Shown piece by piece: positions 28,803 through 40,215 of a DNA stretch of 64,000 nucleotides. The DNA comes from Rodentibacter genomosp. 1 (GTDB lineage Bacteria; Pseudomonadota; Gammaproteobacteria; Enterobacterales; Pasteurellaceae). The position numbers and the translations under genes are program-made. The stretch's first letter is position 1. Every line of letters begins with the position of its first letter. The stretch lies in contig NZ_MLHN01000011.1 in NCBI RefSeq assembly GCF_001999285.1, positions 1 to 64,000 on the forward strand, given 5' to 3'. A model generated the notes under the pieces. That model worked only from the letters and a program-made list of their open reading frames with translations. It ran no database searches and had not been told where the DNA came from.

Positions 28803-30539
28803 TTAATTCCCCACTTGATTTATCCAATTCAAAAAGTGCTCCGCATCCATAAAACCGGTTATGCGGCTACCTGAAATTTCCTTCCCTGAACGGTCCAAAA
28901 ATAAAATTGTGGGTAAACCTAATACCTGATAGCGTTCCATAATAGCTTTATTTTCAGCACTGTTTTTTGTCATATCTACTTGCAGTAACAAAATTTTTTC
29001 AAAAGCATTCTGCACCCTTTTATCGCTAAAGGTATAACGTTCAAACTCTTTACAAGCTACGCACCAATCCGCATATAAATCCAGCAAGGCCATGTTATGG
29101 GGATTTTTCGCTAATGCCTCATCTAATTCTTGTAAATTTTGAATACGTTGAAATTTTATATGAGAAATTTCCGGATTATTGAGCGCACTTTGCAGACCGG
29201 ATTGCTCTTGCCAGATGAGATTTTGCAAAGGCTGTACTGCCATCATGGCACAAACGAATGAAAGTACCTTCACTGCATAACCCAGACCATTTTTAGGCAT
29301 TTGCAAAGCAAACCAAACAAAGAAAGAACTTGCTAATAACGCCCATAAACGAGGTTCCCACGCCTCAGGCAAAATACGGGAAAGCAGAAATACCGGCAAG
29401 GCGAGCATCACAAAGCCAAAACTGTGTTTAACCGTATTCATCCACTCCCCTGATTTTGGCAAAATTTTATTACCGAATAAGGTGATAAGAATAAGCGGGA
29501 TTCCCATGCCCAGCGCCAATAAATAGAGAGTGATTGCTCCCGTCACCAAATCACCGCTTTGCGCCACATAAAGCAATGCACCGGAAAGTGGTGCCGAAGT
29601 GCAAGGCGAAGCAACCAAACCGGCGATCATTCCCATTAAAAATACCCCACCAAACGCACCAGAAGTTTGTTTTTGGCTCAATACATTGAGCTTGGTTTGC
29701 AAGGAACTTGGTATTTGTAAGGTGAATACACCAAACATAGATAGTGCAAGCAATGTAAACAACACAGAAAGCACAATCATGACATAAGGATGTTGCAAAG
29801 CAATTTGGAACGGTAATCCGATTGCAGCCACGGCAAGCCCAAGCAAGGTATAAGTGAGCGCCATACCTTGCACATAAAGAAAACTAAGAGAAAAAGCCCG
29901 TAGCATATTTGGGCGTTGTTGCTGACCAATGACAATAGAGGAAAGCAAAGGCAACATCGGTAATACACAAGGAGTAAAAGCTAGCCCCAGCCCAAGTAAG
30001 AAAAAACCGAATGCCGCATATTTACTTTGGAATAAGCCTGCCGCTAAACGATCTTGTTCCGCTAAAAGTGCGGTTGAATTTTGCGGTGTTTTTTCTTCCA
30101 CAGAAACAATGGGTAAATCCCCTACTTTCAAGATTTTGACTTCCGGCGGATAGCAAAATCCTTCCGTACACCCCTGATAGGAAATCTCAATATTCTGATT
30201 ATCCCTAAAGGTTTCGCCGGAAACGTAAGCCACTAAAGGCTTAGTAAAAACGGCGACTCTTCCAAAATAAGGATCTTCGTGTATTTCTGCATTTTGGTTG
30301 AAATTCATTGAAAGGGATTGAGGCTCAGAGCCTATTTTTGCGCTGATTTTATCTTGGTAAAGGTAGTAGCCTTCTGCGATATCCCAACGAATAGAAAGTT
30401 GTTTTTTATCTTGTGAAATCTGAGCTGAAAGAGGAAACGCGTCATCAACATTTAAAAAAGACGCTTTATTATTGAATAACCCAGCTTGGCTTGCAAATGC
30501 ACTAAAAACCAACACAAGCAAAAGAAAGTATTTTTTCAT
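28803..30539 (-). CDS. dsbD: Thiol:disulfide interchange protein DsbD
   Basis: Inner-membrane protein carrying electrons from cytosolic thioredoxin to periplasmic DsbC, DsbE/CcmG and similar partners. It has about 578 residues from ATG 30539 (MKKYFLLLVLVFSAFASQAG signal). Three domains are seen: periplasmic alpha with CTEGFCYPP near 130-135; eight-span beta with FTPCVLPMLPLL and SPCTSAPLSGALL; and a thioredoxin-like gamma domain with DWCVACKEFE near 495 (CVAC). All six catalytic cysteines are present. No strong ribosome site is seen, and a start four codons upstream is possible. Confidence 0.95.
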   Translation of the reverse strand: MKKYFLLLVLVFSAFASQAGLFNNKASFLNVDDAFPLSAQISQDKKQLSIRWDIAEGYYLYQDKISAKIGSEPQSLSMNFNQNAEIHEDPYFGRVAVFTKPLVAYVSGETFRDNQNIEISYQGCTEGFCYPPEVKILKVGDLPIVSVEEKTPQNSTALLAEQDRLAAGLFQSKYAAFGFFLLGLGLAFTPCVLPMLPLLSSIVIGQQQRPNMLRAFSLSFLYVQGMALTYTLLGLAVAAIGLPFQIALQHPYVMIVLSVLFTLLALSMFGVFTLQIPSSLQTKLNVLSQKQTSGAFGGVFLMGMIAGLVASPCTSAPLSGALLYVAQSGDLVTGAITLYLLALGMGIPLILITLFGNKILPKSGEWMNTVKHSFGFVMLALPVFLLSRILPEAWEPRLWALLASSFFVWFALQMPKNGLGYAVKVLSFVCAMMAVQPLQNLIWQEQSGLQSALNNPEISHIKFQRIQNLQELDEALAKNPHNMALLDLYADWCVACKEFERYTFSDKRVQNAFEKILLLQVDMTKNSAENKAIMERYQVLGLPTILFLDRSGKEISGSRITGFMDAEHFLNWINQVGN

Positions 30540-30605
30540 AGGTAAAAACATAAATTGAGAGAAGAAAAAATTCTAGCATAAAGAAATTCTAAAAACTAAA
30601 AAAGT

Positions 30606-30619
30606 ATGATTTAGATCAT
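30606..30619. promoter_or_regulatory. FNR-like box between dsbD and arcA
   Basis: ATGAT-TTAG-ATCAT is a perfect palindrome that differs from the FNR site TTGAT-N4-ATCAA only in the outer bases. It is about 105 bp upstream of arcA, whose FNR activation is known in E. coli. It is 67 bp from dsbD on the other side. Confidence 0.45.
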
Positions 30620-30721
30620 AAAATAAAAAGATCATAAAAAATAACCGCACTTTTCCGTTGTTACAACAATGTTACAAAGATAAAATAAACCATCTCTCAA
30701 ATTAATTAAAAGGATTGAAAT

Positions 30722-31435
30722 ATGGCAACGCCCCAAATTCTCCTCGTTGAAGATGAAGCTGTTACCCGTAATACCTTAAAAGGCATTTTTGAAGCAGAAG
30801 GCTACAGCGTTCTTGAAGCACAAAATGGTGCTGAAATGCATGAGATTTTAAAAAATAACATAGTTAATCTAGTCGTCATGGATATTAACTTACCCGGTAA
30901 AAATGGGCTCTTACTCGCTCGGGAATTACGTGAATATGCCAACTTACCGTTAATCTTCCTAACCGGACGTGACAATGAGGTAGATAAAATTTTAGGGTTA
31001 GAAATTGGGGCTGATGATTACCTTACGAAACCTTTTAATCCTCGAGAATTAACCATTCGTGCACGCAATTTGTTACATAGAGTCATGCAACAAACTGAAA
31101 AAGAAAACCACAAAGAACGTGAATTTTACCGATTCAATGGTTGGATGCTCAATTTAAATAGCCATAGTTTGATCACACCTGAAGGTGCTGAATTCAAGCT
31201 CCCCCGTAGCGAGTTTCGGGCAATGTTACATTTCTGTGAAAACCCAGGAAAATTACAAAGCCGTCAAGAATTGTTAAAAAAGATGACAGGACGTGAGCTA
31301 AAGCCTCAAGATCGTACTGTGGACGTCACGATTCGCCGTATTCGTAAACATTTTGAAGATCACCCAAACACCCCCGAAATTATTGTGACGGTTCATGGTG
31401 AGGGGTATCGGTTCTGTGGGGAAATTGAATCATAA
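30722..31435 (+). CDS. arcA: Two-component response regulator ArcA
   Basis: DNA-binding regulator of aerobic/anaerobic respiration, partner of the sensor ArcB (not in this window). It has 237 residues. Receiver domain (1-120) with acidic pocket E10-D11, phosphoacceptor Asp54 (VVMDINLPG), Thr at FLTGRD and Lys103 (LTKPF). The OmpR-type winged helix follows from about 135 ([37 protein letters not shown]). Monocistronic. Confidence 0.97.
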   Translation: MATPQILLVEDEAVTRNTLKGIFEAEGYSVLEAQNGAEMHEILKNNIVNLVVMDINLPGKNGLLLARELREYANLPLIFLTGRDNEVDKILGLEIGADDYLTKPFNPRELTIRARNLLHRVMQQTEKENHKEREFYRFNGWMLNLNSHSLITPEGAEFKLPRSEFRAMLHFCENPGKLQSRQELLKKMTGRELKPQDRTVDVTIRRIRKHFEDHPNTPEIIVTVHGEGYRFCGEIES

Positions 31436-31465
31436 AACGGTCATCCATTCTTAACTACACCCAAT

Positions 31466-31490
31466 GGGCGAGCTTTTAGTTCGCCCTTAT
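31466..31490 (+). terminator. Probable terminator of arcA
   Basis: Stem GGGCGA / TCGCCC with a 9-nt loop, then TTATTTCG, 30 bp after the arcA stop. Confidence 0.5.
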
Positions 31491-31597
31491 TTCGCATAAA
31501 ACAACAGAGCCCAGGTATTACACAACAAAAAACTGTTTGCTGTAACTCACTCAACAAAGATTGTTATTGTCATAAAATCAACATAACAGGAAACGAG

Positions 31598-32698
31598 CTA
31601 TAAAATAATCATATCATCACGGTGAAGGGCAACCGCGCCATATTCATAGCCTAAAATCGCTTCAATTTCTTGAGATTTTTTTCCCTTGATTAACAATAAC
31701 GCATCACTGTTATAGCGTGGCATACCAAGTGCAATATTTTTGCCTGCCTGATTGCGAATTTTCACGACCTCACCACGGGAGAAACATCCTTCCACCGCCA
31801 CAATTCCAGCAGGCAAAAGCGATTTATTTTGCACAAGCATGGCTTGCTCTGCACCGTCATCAATGGTGACCACACCGGCTGAAGGCGCAGCAAATAACCA
31901 TTGCTTACGACTTTCTAAACGATCGGTATGATGGGCGGTGAACTTCGTACCAATATCCTGTTCGTGTGCCAAATCCACAATCACATTTGAACGGTTACCC
32001 GGAGCAATAATCGTTTCAATACCGGAACGTGTTGCCACATCTGCCGCGATGATTTTCGTACTCATCCCCCCTGTGCCAAGATTCGTACCGCTGCCACCGG
32101 CTATCGAACGAATATGATCGGTGATTTTATCCACCACCGGAATGAGTTTTGCATTGGGATTTTTACGTGGATCGCTATCAAATAAACCCTGTTGATCTGT
32201 TAAAAGATAAAGTTGTTCCGCTTGCACCAAAATTGCGACCAACGCAGACAAATTATCGTTATCCCCGACTTTAATTTCCGCCGTTGCCACCGCATCGTTT
32301 TCATTAATAACAGGGATAATGTGATTATCCAAAAGCGCATGCAACGTATCACGGGCATTAAGAAAGCGCTCGCGATCTTCAATATCCGCACGAGTCAGTA
32401 AAATTTGACCGATATGAATATCATAAATCGCAAACAATCTTTCCCACGCTTGAATGAGCTGACTTTGCCCCACAGCGGCAAGTAATTGTTTCGATGCAAT
32501 GGTTGGCGGTAATTGCGGGTGGTTCAAATAATGGCGACCTGCGGCAATGGCACCGGAGGTCACAATCACAATACGAAAGCCCTCATGATGAAGTTGTGCA
32601 ATTTGTCGCACAATTTCCATCATATGTGGCGAATTTAATTTGGGTGAACCTTGGGTTAAGGTGCTGGTACCGAATTTCACAACAATGGTTTTATTCAT
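31598..32698 (-). CDS. proB: Glutamate 5-kinase
   Basis: First enzyme of proline synthesis, phosphorylating the gamma-carboxyl of glutamate. It has 366 residues: an amino-acid-kinase domain ([59 protein letters not shown]) and a C-terminal PUA domain from about 275 ([20 protein letters not shown]). proA is not next to it, so the proBA pair is split here. Confidence 0.96.
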   Translation of the reverse strand: MNKTIVVKFGTSTLTQGSPKLNSPHMMEIVRQIAQLHHEGFRIVIVTSGAIAAGRHYLNHPQLPPTIASKQLLAAVGQSQLIQAWERLFAIYDIHIGQILLTRADIEDRERFLNARDTLHALLDNHIIPVINENDAVATAEIKVGDNDNLSALVAILVQAEQLYLLTDQQGLFDSDPRKNPNAKLIPVVDKITDHIRSIAGGSGTNLGTGGMSTKIIAADVATRSGIETIIAPGNRSNVIVDLAHEQDIGTKFTAHHTDRLESRKQWLFAAPSAGVVTIDDGAEQAMLVQNKSLLPAGIVAVEGCFSRGEVVKIRNQAGKNIALGMPRYNSDALLLIKGKKSQEIEAILGYEYGAVALHRDDMIIL

Positions 32699-32817
32699 TT
32701 TATTAACCCTTTTTAATTATCAAAAAATGCCACATACGTTAGCACTAAACTCATCAAAAAGCATTAAATTTATATTGTGCTGTGATATATTGTTCAGCAA
32801 TTCAACAAGGAGCTTTT

Positions 32818-33300
32818 ATGACGTTCAGTTTAATTGTCGCAACAACCCTTAACCATGTAATCGGCAAAGACAATCAAATGCCTTGGCATCTACCGGCTGA
32901 CCTTGCTTGGTTTAGAAAAAATACTACCGGAAAACCTGTCATTATGGGGCGTAAAACCTTTGAGAGTATTGGTCATCCCCTACCCAAGCGGGCCAATATC
33001 GTATTGTCTCGCCAGCCTTATGAATATGATGGCATAGTTTGGAAAAATAGCCTTGAAAGTGCGGTTGATTTTGTCAAAGATTCGGAAGAAATTATGCTAA
33101 TTGGCGGGGGTGAACTCTTTAAACAATATTTACCCCAAGCAGATAAACTCTATTTAACCCAAATTCAAGCGGAAATCGACGGCGATACCTTTTTCCCCAA
33201 CTTAAATTGGGCTGAATGGCATATTGAATTTGAAGAATACCGAGAGAAAGACGAGAACAATCCTTACGATTGTCGGTTTTTGATTTTAGTGAGAAAGTAA
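32818..33300 (+). CDS. folA: Dihydrofolate reductase
   Basis: NADPH-dependent reduction of dihydrofolate to tetrahydrofolate. It has 160 residues from ATG 32818, with AAGGAG 5 nt ahead. Family marks are IVATTLNHVIGKDNQMPWHL (Met20 loop), the active-site acid in LPADLAWFRKNT, PVIMGRKTFESIG and MLIGGGELF. Length is normal. An uptake signal lies inside the gene (33057-33066). The gene is convergent with clpB and separated from it by an inverted uptake-signal terminator. Confidence 0.97.
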   Translation: MTFSLIVATTLNHVIGKDNQMPWHLPADLAWFRKNTTGKPVIMGRKTFESIGHPLPKRANIVLSRQPYEYDGIVWKNSLESAVDFVKDSEEIMLIGGGELFKQYLPQADKLYLTQIQAEIDGDTFFPNLNWAEWHIEFEEYREKDENNPYDCRFLILVRK

Positions 33301-33330
33301 AAAAGTGCGGTCATTTTTAACCGCACTTTT
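33301..33330. terminator. Bidirectional terminator made of an inverted uptake-signal pair
   Basis: AAAAGTGCGGT / ACCGCACTTTT form an 11-bp perfect stem with an 8-nt loop, directly after the folA stop and just before the clpB stop. T tracts follow on both strands. Confidence 0.88.
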
Positions 33331-33342
33331 TGTATTTGGAAT

Positions 33343-35913
33343 TTATTGTCTTGCGACAACCTTGCCATCAGCATAATCCACAGTCACCACACTGCTTGGC
33401 AGTAATTGACCGGAAAGGATTTGTTGTGCCAATGGATTTTCGATCTCTTGCTGAATCGCACGTTTTAACGGGCGTGCGCCATAAACCGGGTCATAGCCTA
33501 CTTCACCAATGAAATCAATGAGTCCTTCGCTGAATACAATTTCATAACCACGGCTTTCCATACGTTTTGCCAGACGTTCTAATTGAATGCTTGCAATGGC
33601 ACGGATATTTTCTTTCGCCAACAGGTGGAACACCACGGTTTCATCAATACGGTTGATAAATTCCGGACGGAAATGTTGCCCCACCACCGACATCACCCTA
33701 TTTTTCATTTCCTCATAGCCTTCGCCTTGATGTTCCTGAATTAAATGGGAACCCAAGTTTGAGGTCATAATCACCACCGTATTACGAAAATCGACGGTTC
33801 TGCCTTGTCCATCGGTTAAACGCCCGTCATCCAACACTTGTAACAAAATATTGAAGACATCAGCGTGCGCTTTCTCGACTTCATCAAGTAAAATCACAGA
33901 ATAGGGACGACGACGTACTGCTTCGGTTAAATAACCGCCTTCTTCATAACCCACATAACCCGGAGGGGCACCAACTAAACGGGAAACACTGTGTTTTTCC
34001 ATAAACTCCGACATATCAATACGCACCATGGCATCATCACTGTCAAAGAGGAATTTTGCCAAAGTTTTACACAATTCCGTTTTCCCTACACCGGTCGGCC
34101 CTAAGAATAAGAAAGAACCAATCGGGCGGTTTGGATCCGACAATCCGGCACGACTACGGCGAATCGCATTGGCTACGGCATCCACCGCTTCGTTCTGACC
34201 AATCACACGTTTGTGCAATTCTTCTTCCATTCGCAACAGTTTTTCTTTTTCCCCTTCCATCATTTTGGACACTGGAATCCCTGTGGCTTTGGAAAGCACT
34301 TCCGCAATTTCTTCATCGGTCACACGATAACGTAATAAGCTCATTTCTTTGCCTTCGCTCGTTTCAGCCTGAGCAAGCTGTTTTTCCAATTCAGGAATGC
34401 GACCGTATTGTAGTTCCGACATTTTGTTTAAATCACCGGCACGGCGTGCTTGCTCCATTTCGGTTTTCGCCGCATCCAGTGCTTGTTTAATATGCTGTGA
34501 ACCCGAAAGAGCGGCTTTTTCAGATTTCCATACTTCCTCTAATTCCTCATATTCACGTTCTTTATCGGCAAGTTCTTTTTCTAAGGTTTCCAAACGTTTA
34601 CGGCTCGCCTCATCTTCTTCTTTTTTCAGTGCTTGTTGCTCCAATTTTAATTGGATAATGCGACGTTCAAGACGATCAAGCGGTTCTGGTTTGGAATCAA
34701 TTTCCATACGAATACTGGATGCCGCCTCGTCAATTAAATCAATGGCTTTATCCGGCAATTGGCGATCGGAAATATAACGATGTGAAAGGGTCGCCGCCGC
34801 CACAATAGCCGGGTCGGTAATATCCACATGGTGGTGAATCTCATAGCGTTCTTTTAAACCACGTAAAATCGCAATGGTGTCTTCCACGCTTGGCTCATCC
34901 ACAAACACTTTTTGGAAACGACGCTCCAATGCCGCATCTTTTTCAATATATTGACGATATTCATCCAGGGTTGTCGCCCCTACACAGTGCAATTCCCCCC
35001 GTGCCAAACTCGGTTTTAACAAGTTACCGGCATCCATGGCACCATCGGTTTTACCGGCACCTACCATAGTATGAATTTCATCAATAAACAGAATGACCCG
35101 ACCTTCTTCTTTTGCCAATTCATTCAATACCGCTTTCAAGCGTTCCTCAAATTCACCACGATATTTTGCGCCCGCAATCAACGCGCCCATATCTAAAGAA
35201 AGAACACGTTTATTTTTCAATCCTTCCGGCACTTCCCCATTGACAATACGCTGTGCCAAGCCTTCTACAATGGCTGTTTTTCCCACACCCGGTTCACCAA
35301 TTAAAACCGGGTTATTTTTCGTGCGGCGTTGTAAAACTTGAATGGTTCGACGGATTTCTTCATTACGTCCGATCACCGGATCAAGTTTGCCGCTTTCTGC
35401 CCGTTTGGTTAAATCAATGGTATATTTTTCAAGAGCTTGTCTGCTTTCTTCTGCATTCTGATCGTTCACGCTTTGTCCTCCACGAATTTGTTGAATCGCT
35501 TGTGCAATTTGTTCTTTTTTCGCCCCGCACTTGGTTAAAATGTCTTTTAATGAACCGCGTTCTTCCAGTGCAGCAAGCAAAAACAATTCGCTTGAAATAA
35601 ATTTATCCTGTCTTTGTTGGGCGAGTTTATCGCATAAATTCAATAAGTTAAGTAATTGACGGGAAATTTGCACATCCCCCCCATTGCCGGAAACTTGCGG
35701 CAATTTATTGAGTTCGCTATTTAACTCATTACGCAATAAGGCAACATTTACCCCGCTTGCGGTTAAAATCGGGGCAACCGAGCCATCTTGTTGGTTTAAA
35801 AGTGCGGTCAATAAATGCACCGGTTCGATAAATTGATTATCTTTGCCAAGAGCAAGCGATTGTGCCTCACTCAAGGCTTGTTGAAATTTTGTGGTAAATT
35901 TTTCTATGTTCAT
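33343..35913 (-). CDS. clpB: Chaperone disaggregase ClpB
   Basis: Hexameric AAA+ protein that works with DnaK to pull apart aggregates after stress. It has 856 residues. Order: N-terminal Clp repeat domain (1-145); first AAA+ domain with Walker [10 protein letters not shown] near 206 and ILFIDEIH; coiled-coil middle domain (about 405-525, [20 protein letters not shown]); second AAA+ domain with GPTGVGKTE near 605 and [11 protein letters not shown]. No ClpP-binding loop is expected. A heat-shock sigma-32 -35 match, CTTGAAA, is at 35991-35997 on the minus strand, but I see no convincing -10 partner. Confidence 0.98.
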   Translation of the reverse strand: MNIEKFTTKFQQALSEAQSLALGKDNQFIEPVHLLTALLNQQDGSVAPILTASGVNVALLRNELNSELNKLPQVSGNGGDVQISRQLLNLLNLCDKLAQQRQDKFISSELFLLAALEERGSLKDILTKCGAKKEQIAQAIQQIRGGQSVNDQNAEESRQALEKYTIDLTKRAESGKLDPVIGRNEEIRRTIQVLQRRTKNNPVLIGEPGVGKTAIVEGLAQRIVNGEVPEGLKNKRVLSLDMGALIAGAKYRGEFEERLKAVLNELAKEEGRVILFIDEIHTMVGAGKTDGAMDAGNLLKPSLARGELHCVGATTLDEYRQYIEKDAALERRFQKVFVDEPSVEDTIAILRGLKERYEIHHHVDITDPAIVAAATLSHRYISDRQLPDKAIDLIDEAASSIRMEIDSKPEPLDRLERRIIQLKLEQQALKKEEDEASRKRLETLEKELADKEREYEELEEVWKSEKAALSGSQHIKQALDAAKTEMEQARRAGDLNKMSELQYGRIPELEKQLAQAETSEGKEMSLLRYRVTDEEIAEVLSKATGIPVSKMMEGEKEKLLRMEEELHKRVIGQNEAVDAVANAIRRSRAGLSDPNRPIGSFLFLGPTGVGKTELCKTLAKFLFDSDDAMVRIDMSEFMEKHSVSRLVGAPPGYVGYEEGGYLTEAVRRRPYSVILLDEVEKAHADVFNILLQVLDDGRLTDGQGRTVDFRNTVVIMTSNLGSHLIQEHQGEGYEEMKNRVMSVVGQHFRPEFINRIDETVVFHLLAKENIRAIASIQLERLAKRMESRGYEIVFSEGLIDFIGEVGYDPVYGARPLKRAIQQEIENPLAQQILSGQLLPSSVVTVDYADGKVVARQ

Positions 35914-36051
35914 TTTTTCTTTTCCCTCTTAACTTACATTCAATTTGGCTTTTGCCATTCACATCGAGTAAGTAAGATCATTTGGAATGATTTCAAGGGG
36001 AAAAACAAGATATTTTTGATTTTACCTATCAATTAAATTGAAATGATAGAT

Positions 36052-36618
36052 TTATCCAACCAAAATATCAAAGAGAGGCACATCCCAATGTTCAATAGGC
36101 AATGTGTCAATTTGCTGACAAGTGTGAGCTAAACCAATAGGAAGAAAGGCTTTTTGTTGCCAATTTTGCAAGGTTCGATCATAAAAACCACCGCCCATTC
36201 CGAGACGATTACCTTGTTTATCAAATGCAACTAAGGGGGTAAAAAGCATATCCAACTCATTGAGCGGCAACACATTTTGAACATTCAATTTCGGCTCCCA
36301 AATGCCAAAATGATTTTGTACCATCGGGGTATCGGGCAAGTATTGTAAAAAAAGTAAGTGATTTTTTGCGAAGGGATGCAAAACGGGCAAAAACACGTTT
36401 TTATTTTCTTTCCAAAGCATTTTTATTAGGGCTTGGGTCGAAATTTCACCATCAAAAGAAAGATATAATGCAATATTTTTTGCTTGATGATATTCAATCA
36501 AATTAAGGGCCTGTTGCGTAATGGTTTGTTCTGCCTGCTGCTGTTGAAGTGCGGTTAAATTCGAACGAGTTTTTCGAATCTGACGACGAATTTGCTGACG
36601 TTGTTGCTGAATATTCAT
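36052..36618 (-). CDS. fau: 5-formyltetrahydrofolate cyclo-ligase
   Basis: Converts 5-formyl-THF to 5,10-methenyl-THF with ATP (YgfA family). It has 188 residues from ATG 36618 (MNIQQQRQQIRRQIRKT). A frame from 36702 would read back through the 6S RNA gene and is rejected. Conserved parts are ALYLSFDGEISTQALI, VFLPVLHP, and the C-terminal MLFTPLVAFDKQGNRLGMGGGFYDR, with the GMGGGFYDR loop. It lies directly downstream of ssrS, the standard gamma-proteobacterial arrangement. Confidence 0.93.
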   Translation of the reverse strand: MNIQQQRQQIRRQIRKTRSNLTALQQQQAEQTITQQALNLIEYHQAKNIALYLSFDGEISTQALIKMLWKENKNVFLPVLHPFAKNHLLFLQYLPDTPMVQNHFGIWEPKLNVQNVLPLNELDMLFTPLVAFDKQGNRLGMGGGFYDRTLQNWQQKAFLPIGLAHTCQQIDTLPIEHWDVPLFDILVG

Positions 36619-36633
36619 AGAAGAGAAAAAGGA

Positions 36634-36839
36634 AAGAACCCAGAGTGCCGTTGCGGGTAGTAGTCCTTGAACCCGATGGTTCAAGGAAATCGATAAGGCC
36701 ATTTTTAGGTTTCTTAATTCCTTTATGATTCAGATGAAAAATAAAGGCAAAGCCTACACACCAATGACGGGAAACCGATTTATAAGATTTTAAGTATCGG
36801 CTCAGGGACATAACCCACTGACGAGCACTCCAGGAAATT
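36634..36839 (-). ncRNA. ssrS: 6S RNA
   Basis: Regulatory RNA of about 205 nt that binds sigma-70 RNA polymerase in stationary phase. On the minus strand the conserved segments appear in order: a 5' arm TTTCCTGGAGTGC; GTCCCTGAGCCGATA about 35 nt in; then, after the AT-rich bubble, CCTTGAACC-N2-GGGTTCAAGG; and a 3' arm GCACTCTGGG that pairs back with the 5' arm. Position between zapA and fau (ygfA) is the same as in E. coli. End points are approximate, by about 5 nt. The sequence on this strand contains no gene of its own. Confidence 0.88.
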
Positions 36840-36915
36840 CTTATGCGGCTATACTAGCGGAAAGCACCATTTTTTGCCAGTCTTAATTTTTTAAAATTGT
36901 GATATTGTTCACAAA

Positions 36916-37212
36916 TTATTCTCTTGTTGAGCGAATACTCCCCAAAGAATGATCTAACTGTTGAATCCGCGTTTTCAGTACATCTTCAATTTGTGCATTT
37001 TTATTCTTTTCCTGCGTAAGCTCAAAACTTAAATTTAATGCAACAATAGACAATACGCGATCAAGTTGAATCAATCCTGTTTTTTCTTTCATTTCAGATA
37101 CCAAGGCATCTAAATGGCGTGCGGCTTGGCGCAATGCCTCTTCTTGATCTTGAGGCACATTTAAACGTAATACTTGCCCTAATACGACAATTTCAACCAG
37201 TTTTAATGACAT
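36916..37212 (-). CDS. zapA: Cell division protein ZapA
   Basis: Small coiled-coil protein that binds and bundles FtsZ at the division ring. It has 98 residues from ATG 37212 (MSLKLVEIVVLGQVLRL), with AAGGGA ahead; the longer frame from 37323 crosses the divergent promoter region and is rejected. The N-terminal head is followed by DQEEALRQAARHLDALV and a C-terminal coiled coil (about 45-90). It stands directly upstream of ssrS and divergent from polA. Confidence 0.93.
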   Translation of the reverse strand: MSLKLVEIVVLGQVLRLNVPQDQEEALRQAARHLDALVSEMKEKTGLIQLDRVLSIVALNLSFELTQEKNKNAQIEDVLKTRIQQLDHSLGSIRSTRE

Positions 37213-37332
37213 GGTATTCCCTTCAAGTGATATTTTTGAGTGCGAAATATTATGCCATAGGCAAACTTTCCCGTCATATATTTTGCTCATCATCACTAAT
37301 CCTATCCGTTCGCGCCCTTTCAAGATTTACGC

Positions 37333-37338
37333 TATAAT
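37333..37338 (+). promoter_or_regulatory. Predicted -10 box of polA
   Basis: A perfect TATAAT 34 bp before the polA ATG. The -35 region is poor, so activity is uncertain. Confidence 0.4.
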
Positions 37339-37371
37339 GCGCTCACTTTAATTATATTAAACGAGATTTTT

Positions 37372-40170
37372 ATGGCACAAATCGCAGCAAACCCACTGGT
37401 CTTAGTGGACGGTTCTTCTTATTTATATCGCGCGTTTCACGCATTCCCCCCATTAACCAATTCTGCCGGTGAACCAACCGGTGCGATGTACGGTGTGTTA
37501 AATATGCTGAAAAGCCTGATATCTCAGGTGCAACCAAGCCACATAGCGGTGGTGTTTGATGCCAAAGGGAAAACCTTCCGTGATGAATTGTTTGAACAGT
37601 ATAAATCCCACCGCCCACCTATGCCGGACGATCTCAGAAAACAAATTCAACCGCTCCACGATATGATTCGTGCCCTTGGTATTCCGCTTTTAGTGGTAGA
37701 AGGCGTAGAGGCAGATGATGTGATCGGCACCCTCGCCGTACAAGCCTCCCGTGCGGGAAAAAATGTGCTGATTAGTACGGGGGATAAAGATATGGCACAG
37801 TTGGTTGATGAGAATATTATGCTCATCAATACCATGAACAATAGCTTATTAGATCGCGAAGGTGTCATTGAAAAATACGGTATTCCGCCGGAACTCATTA
37901 TTGATTATCTGGCACTGATGGGCGATAGTTCGGATAACATTCCCGGTGTAGCCGGTGTAGGTGAGAAAACTGCGCTTGGGCTGTTACAAAGGATTGGTAG
38001 TATGACCGATATTTATGCCAATCTCGACAAAGTCGCCGAATTACCGATTCGTGGGGCGAAAAAACTCGGCGAGAAATTATTGGCTGAAAAGCAAAATGCA
38101 GATTTGTCTTACACCCTTGCGACCATTAAAACCGATGTCGCATTAAGTATCACACCTGATGAATTATTGCTTGGGGAAAGCGATAATGACCGATTAATTG
38201 AATATTTTGGCCGTTATGAATTTAAACGCTGGCTGAGTGAAGTGATGAACGGTTCGGATTCTATCACACAGGTTAACGACCAAGCAGTTAAGATCAACCC
38301 ATATCAAGCTACACCAACGGTTTCTGCTGAAAGTTCGGTTGAAAATCAGCCCAAATTTCAAATTGATCGCAGCCAATATGAAACCCTTCTGACGGAAGCC
38401 GATTTAAGCCGTTGGATTGATAAATTATCAAAGGCTGATTTATTCGCCCTAGACACGGAAACCGACAGTCTCAATTATATGGCGGCGAATCTCGTCGGGC
38501 TTTCTTTTGCCCTAGAAAATGGCGAAGCCGCTTACCTTCCGTTGCAATTAGATTATCTTGGTGCGCCAAAAACTCTTGAAAAAACAACCGCACTTTCTGC
38601 CCTCAAACCCATTCTTGAAAATGCCGACATAAAAAAAGTGGGACAAAATATCAAATACGATCTGACTATCTTGGCACGTAACGGCATTGAGGTGCAGGGT
38701 GTGGCATTTGATACCATGTTGGAATCCTATGTGTTAGATAGCACCGGTCGCCACAATATGGATGATCTTGCCAAACGCTATTTAGGGCATCAAACCATTC
38801 GTTTTGAAGACATTGCGGGCAAAGGTAAAAATCAACTGACTTTCAATCAAATCCCCTTAGAAAAAGCCGCCGAATACGCTGCCGAGGATGCTGATATCAC
38901 CATGAAACTCCACCAAGTTTTATGGGAAAAATTACAAGCTGAACCGAGCCTAACCACACTTCTTGAGAATATTGAATTGCCATTACTCAGTGTCCTTTCC
39001 CACATGGAACGAACCGGTGTGTTAATTGACAGTGATGCATTATTTGTACAATCTAACGAAATCTCCGCAAGATTGACCGCACTTGAAACGCAAGCCTATG
39101 AACTCGCCGGACAAACCTTCAATCTCGCCTCCACCAAACAATTACAAGAGATTTTGTTTGATAAGTTGGGCTTACCCGTTTTACAAAAAACGCCGAAAGG
39201 TGCCCCATCCACAAATGAGGAAGTGTTGGAAGAATTGGCTTACAGTCATGAATTACCAAAAGTCTTAGTAGAACACAGAGGGCTGAGTAAACTCAAATCC
39301 ACCTATACGGATAAATTGCCGCAAATGGTGGAGCCTAACACAGGGCGTGTCCATACCTCCTACCATCAAGCCGTGACTGCCACAGGGCGTTTATCCTCCA
39401 GCGATCCGAATTTACAAAATATCCCGATCCGCAATGAAGAAGGTCGCCGCATTCGTCAGGCTTTTATTGCGCGTGAAGGTTATTCTGTGGTGGCGGCCGA
39501 CTATTCTCAAATCGAGTTACGCATTATGGCGCATTTATCACAGGATCAAGGGTTGATTAACGCCTTTGCCCAAGGCAAAGATATTCACCGATCCACCGCT
39601 GCGGAAATCTTCGGTGTGCCATTGGATGAGGTCACAAGTGAACAACGCCGCAATGCGAAAGCCATTAACTTTGGTCTGATTTATGGTATGTCTGCCTTTG
39701 GGCTTTCCCGTCAGCTTGGTATTCCACGTGCTGATGCACAAAAATATATGGATTTATATTTCCAACGTTATCCAGCAGTACAAACCTTTATGCAGGATAT
39801 CCGAGAAAAAGCCAAAGCACAGGGCTATGTGGAAACCCTATTCGGTCGCCGTTTATATTTGCCGGATATTCACTCTAGCAACGCTATGCGTCGCAAAGGG
39901 GCAGAACGGGTTGCCATCAACGCTCCAATGCAAGGTACGGCGGCAGATATTATTAAACGTGCAATGATTAAACTCGATGAACTTGTTCGCCATGATCCTG
40001 ATATTGATATGATTATGCAGGTCCACGATGAATTAGTGTTTGAAGTGCTGTCGGAAAAAGTGGAATTTTTTAGTGAACTCATCAAACAAAATATGGAAAC
40101 TGCTGCTGAACTTGTCGTACCTCTGATTGTAGATGTCGGCCTCGGGAAAAATTGGGATGAAGCCCATTAA
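37372..40170 (+). CDS. polA: DNA polymerase I
   Basis: Repair and Okazaki-fragment polymerase, 932 residues. The N-terminal 5'-3' exonuclease domain includes [18 protein letters not shown] and [18 protein letters not shown] near 184. The 3'-5' exonuclease domain keeps its metal acids ([10 protein letters not shown]361 and E363), so proofreading is probably active, unlike in many short PolA. The polymerase domain has [34 protein letters not shown], the O-helix [20 protein letters not shown] and the catalytic [10 protein letters not shown]. Complete. Confidence 0.98.
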   Translation: MAQIAANPLVLVDGSSYLYRAFHAFPPLTNSAGEPTGAMYGVLNMLKSLISQVQPSHIAVVFDAKGKTFRDELFEQYKSHRPPMPDDLRKQIQPLHDMIRALGIPLLVVEGVEADDVIGTLAVQASRAGKNVLISTGDKDMAQLVDENIMLINTMNNSLLDREGVIEKYGIPPELIIDYLALMGDSSDNIPGVAGVGEKTALGLLQRIGSMTDIYANLDKVAELPIRGAKKLGEKLLAEKQNADLSYTLATIKTDVALSITPDELLLGESDNDRLIEYFGRYEFKRWLSEVMNGSDSITQVNDQAVKINPYQATPTVSAESSVENQPKFQIDRSQYETLLTEADLSRWIDKLSKADLFALDTETDSLNYMAANLVGLSFALENGEAAYLPLQLDYLGAPKTLEKTTALSALKPILENADIKKVGQNIKYDLTILARNGIEVQGVAFDTMLESYVLDSTGRHNMDDLAKRYLGHQTIRFEDIAGKGKNQLTFNQIPLEKAAEYAAEDADITMKLHQVLWEKLQAEPSLTTLLENIELPLLSVLSHMERTGVLIDSDALFVQSNEISARLTALETQAYELAGQTFNLASTKQLQEILFDKLGLPVLQKTPKGAPSTNEEVLEELAYSHELPKVLVEHRGLSKLKSTYTDKLPQMVEPNTGRVHTSYHQAVTATGRLSSSDPNLQNIPIRNEEGRRIRQAFIAREGYSVVAADYSQIELRIMAHLSQDQGLINAFAQGKDIHRSTAAEIFGVPLDEVTSEQRRNAKAINFGLIYGMSAFGLSRQLGIPRADAQKYMDLYFQRYPAVQTFMQDIREKAKAQGYVETLFGRRLYLPDIHSSNAMRRKGAERVAINAPMQGTAADIIKRAMIKLDELVRHDPDIDMIMQVHDELVFEVLSEKVEFFSELIKQNMETAAELVVPLIVDVGLGKNWDEAH

Positions 40171-40215
40171 TGTTCAATAAAGGCATAAATTATTCATAAC
40201 TTAATTTTAAAAAAG

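Noticed and set aside
35991-35997. Heat-shock sigma-32 promoter for clpB
   Set aside because: The -35 CTTGAAA is perfect, but no CCCCAT-like -10 stands at the right distance, so no promoter feature is claimed.
36619-36702. N-terminal 28-codon extension of the formyltetrahydrofolate cyclo-ligase
   Set aside because: It reads through the 6S RNA; the family starts at MNIQQQR and the extension has no homology.
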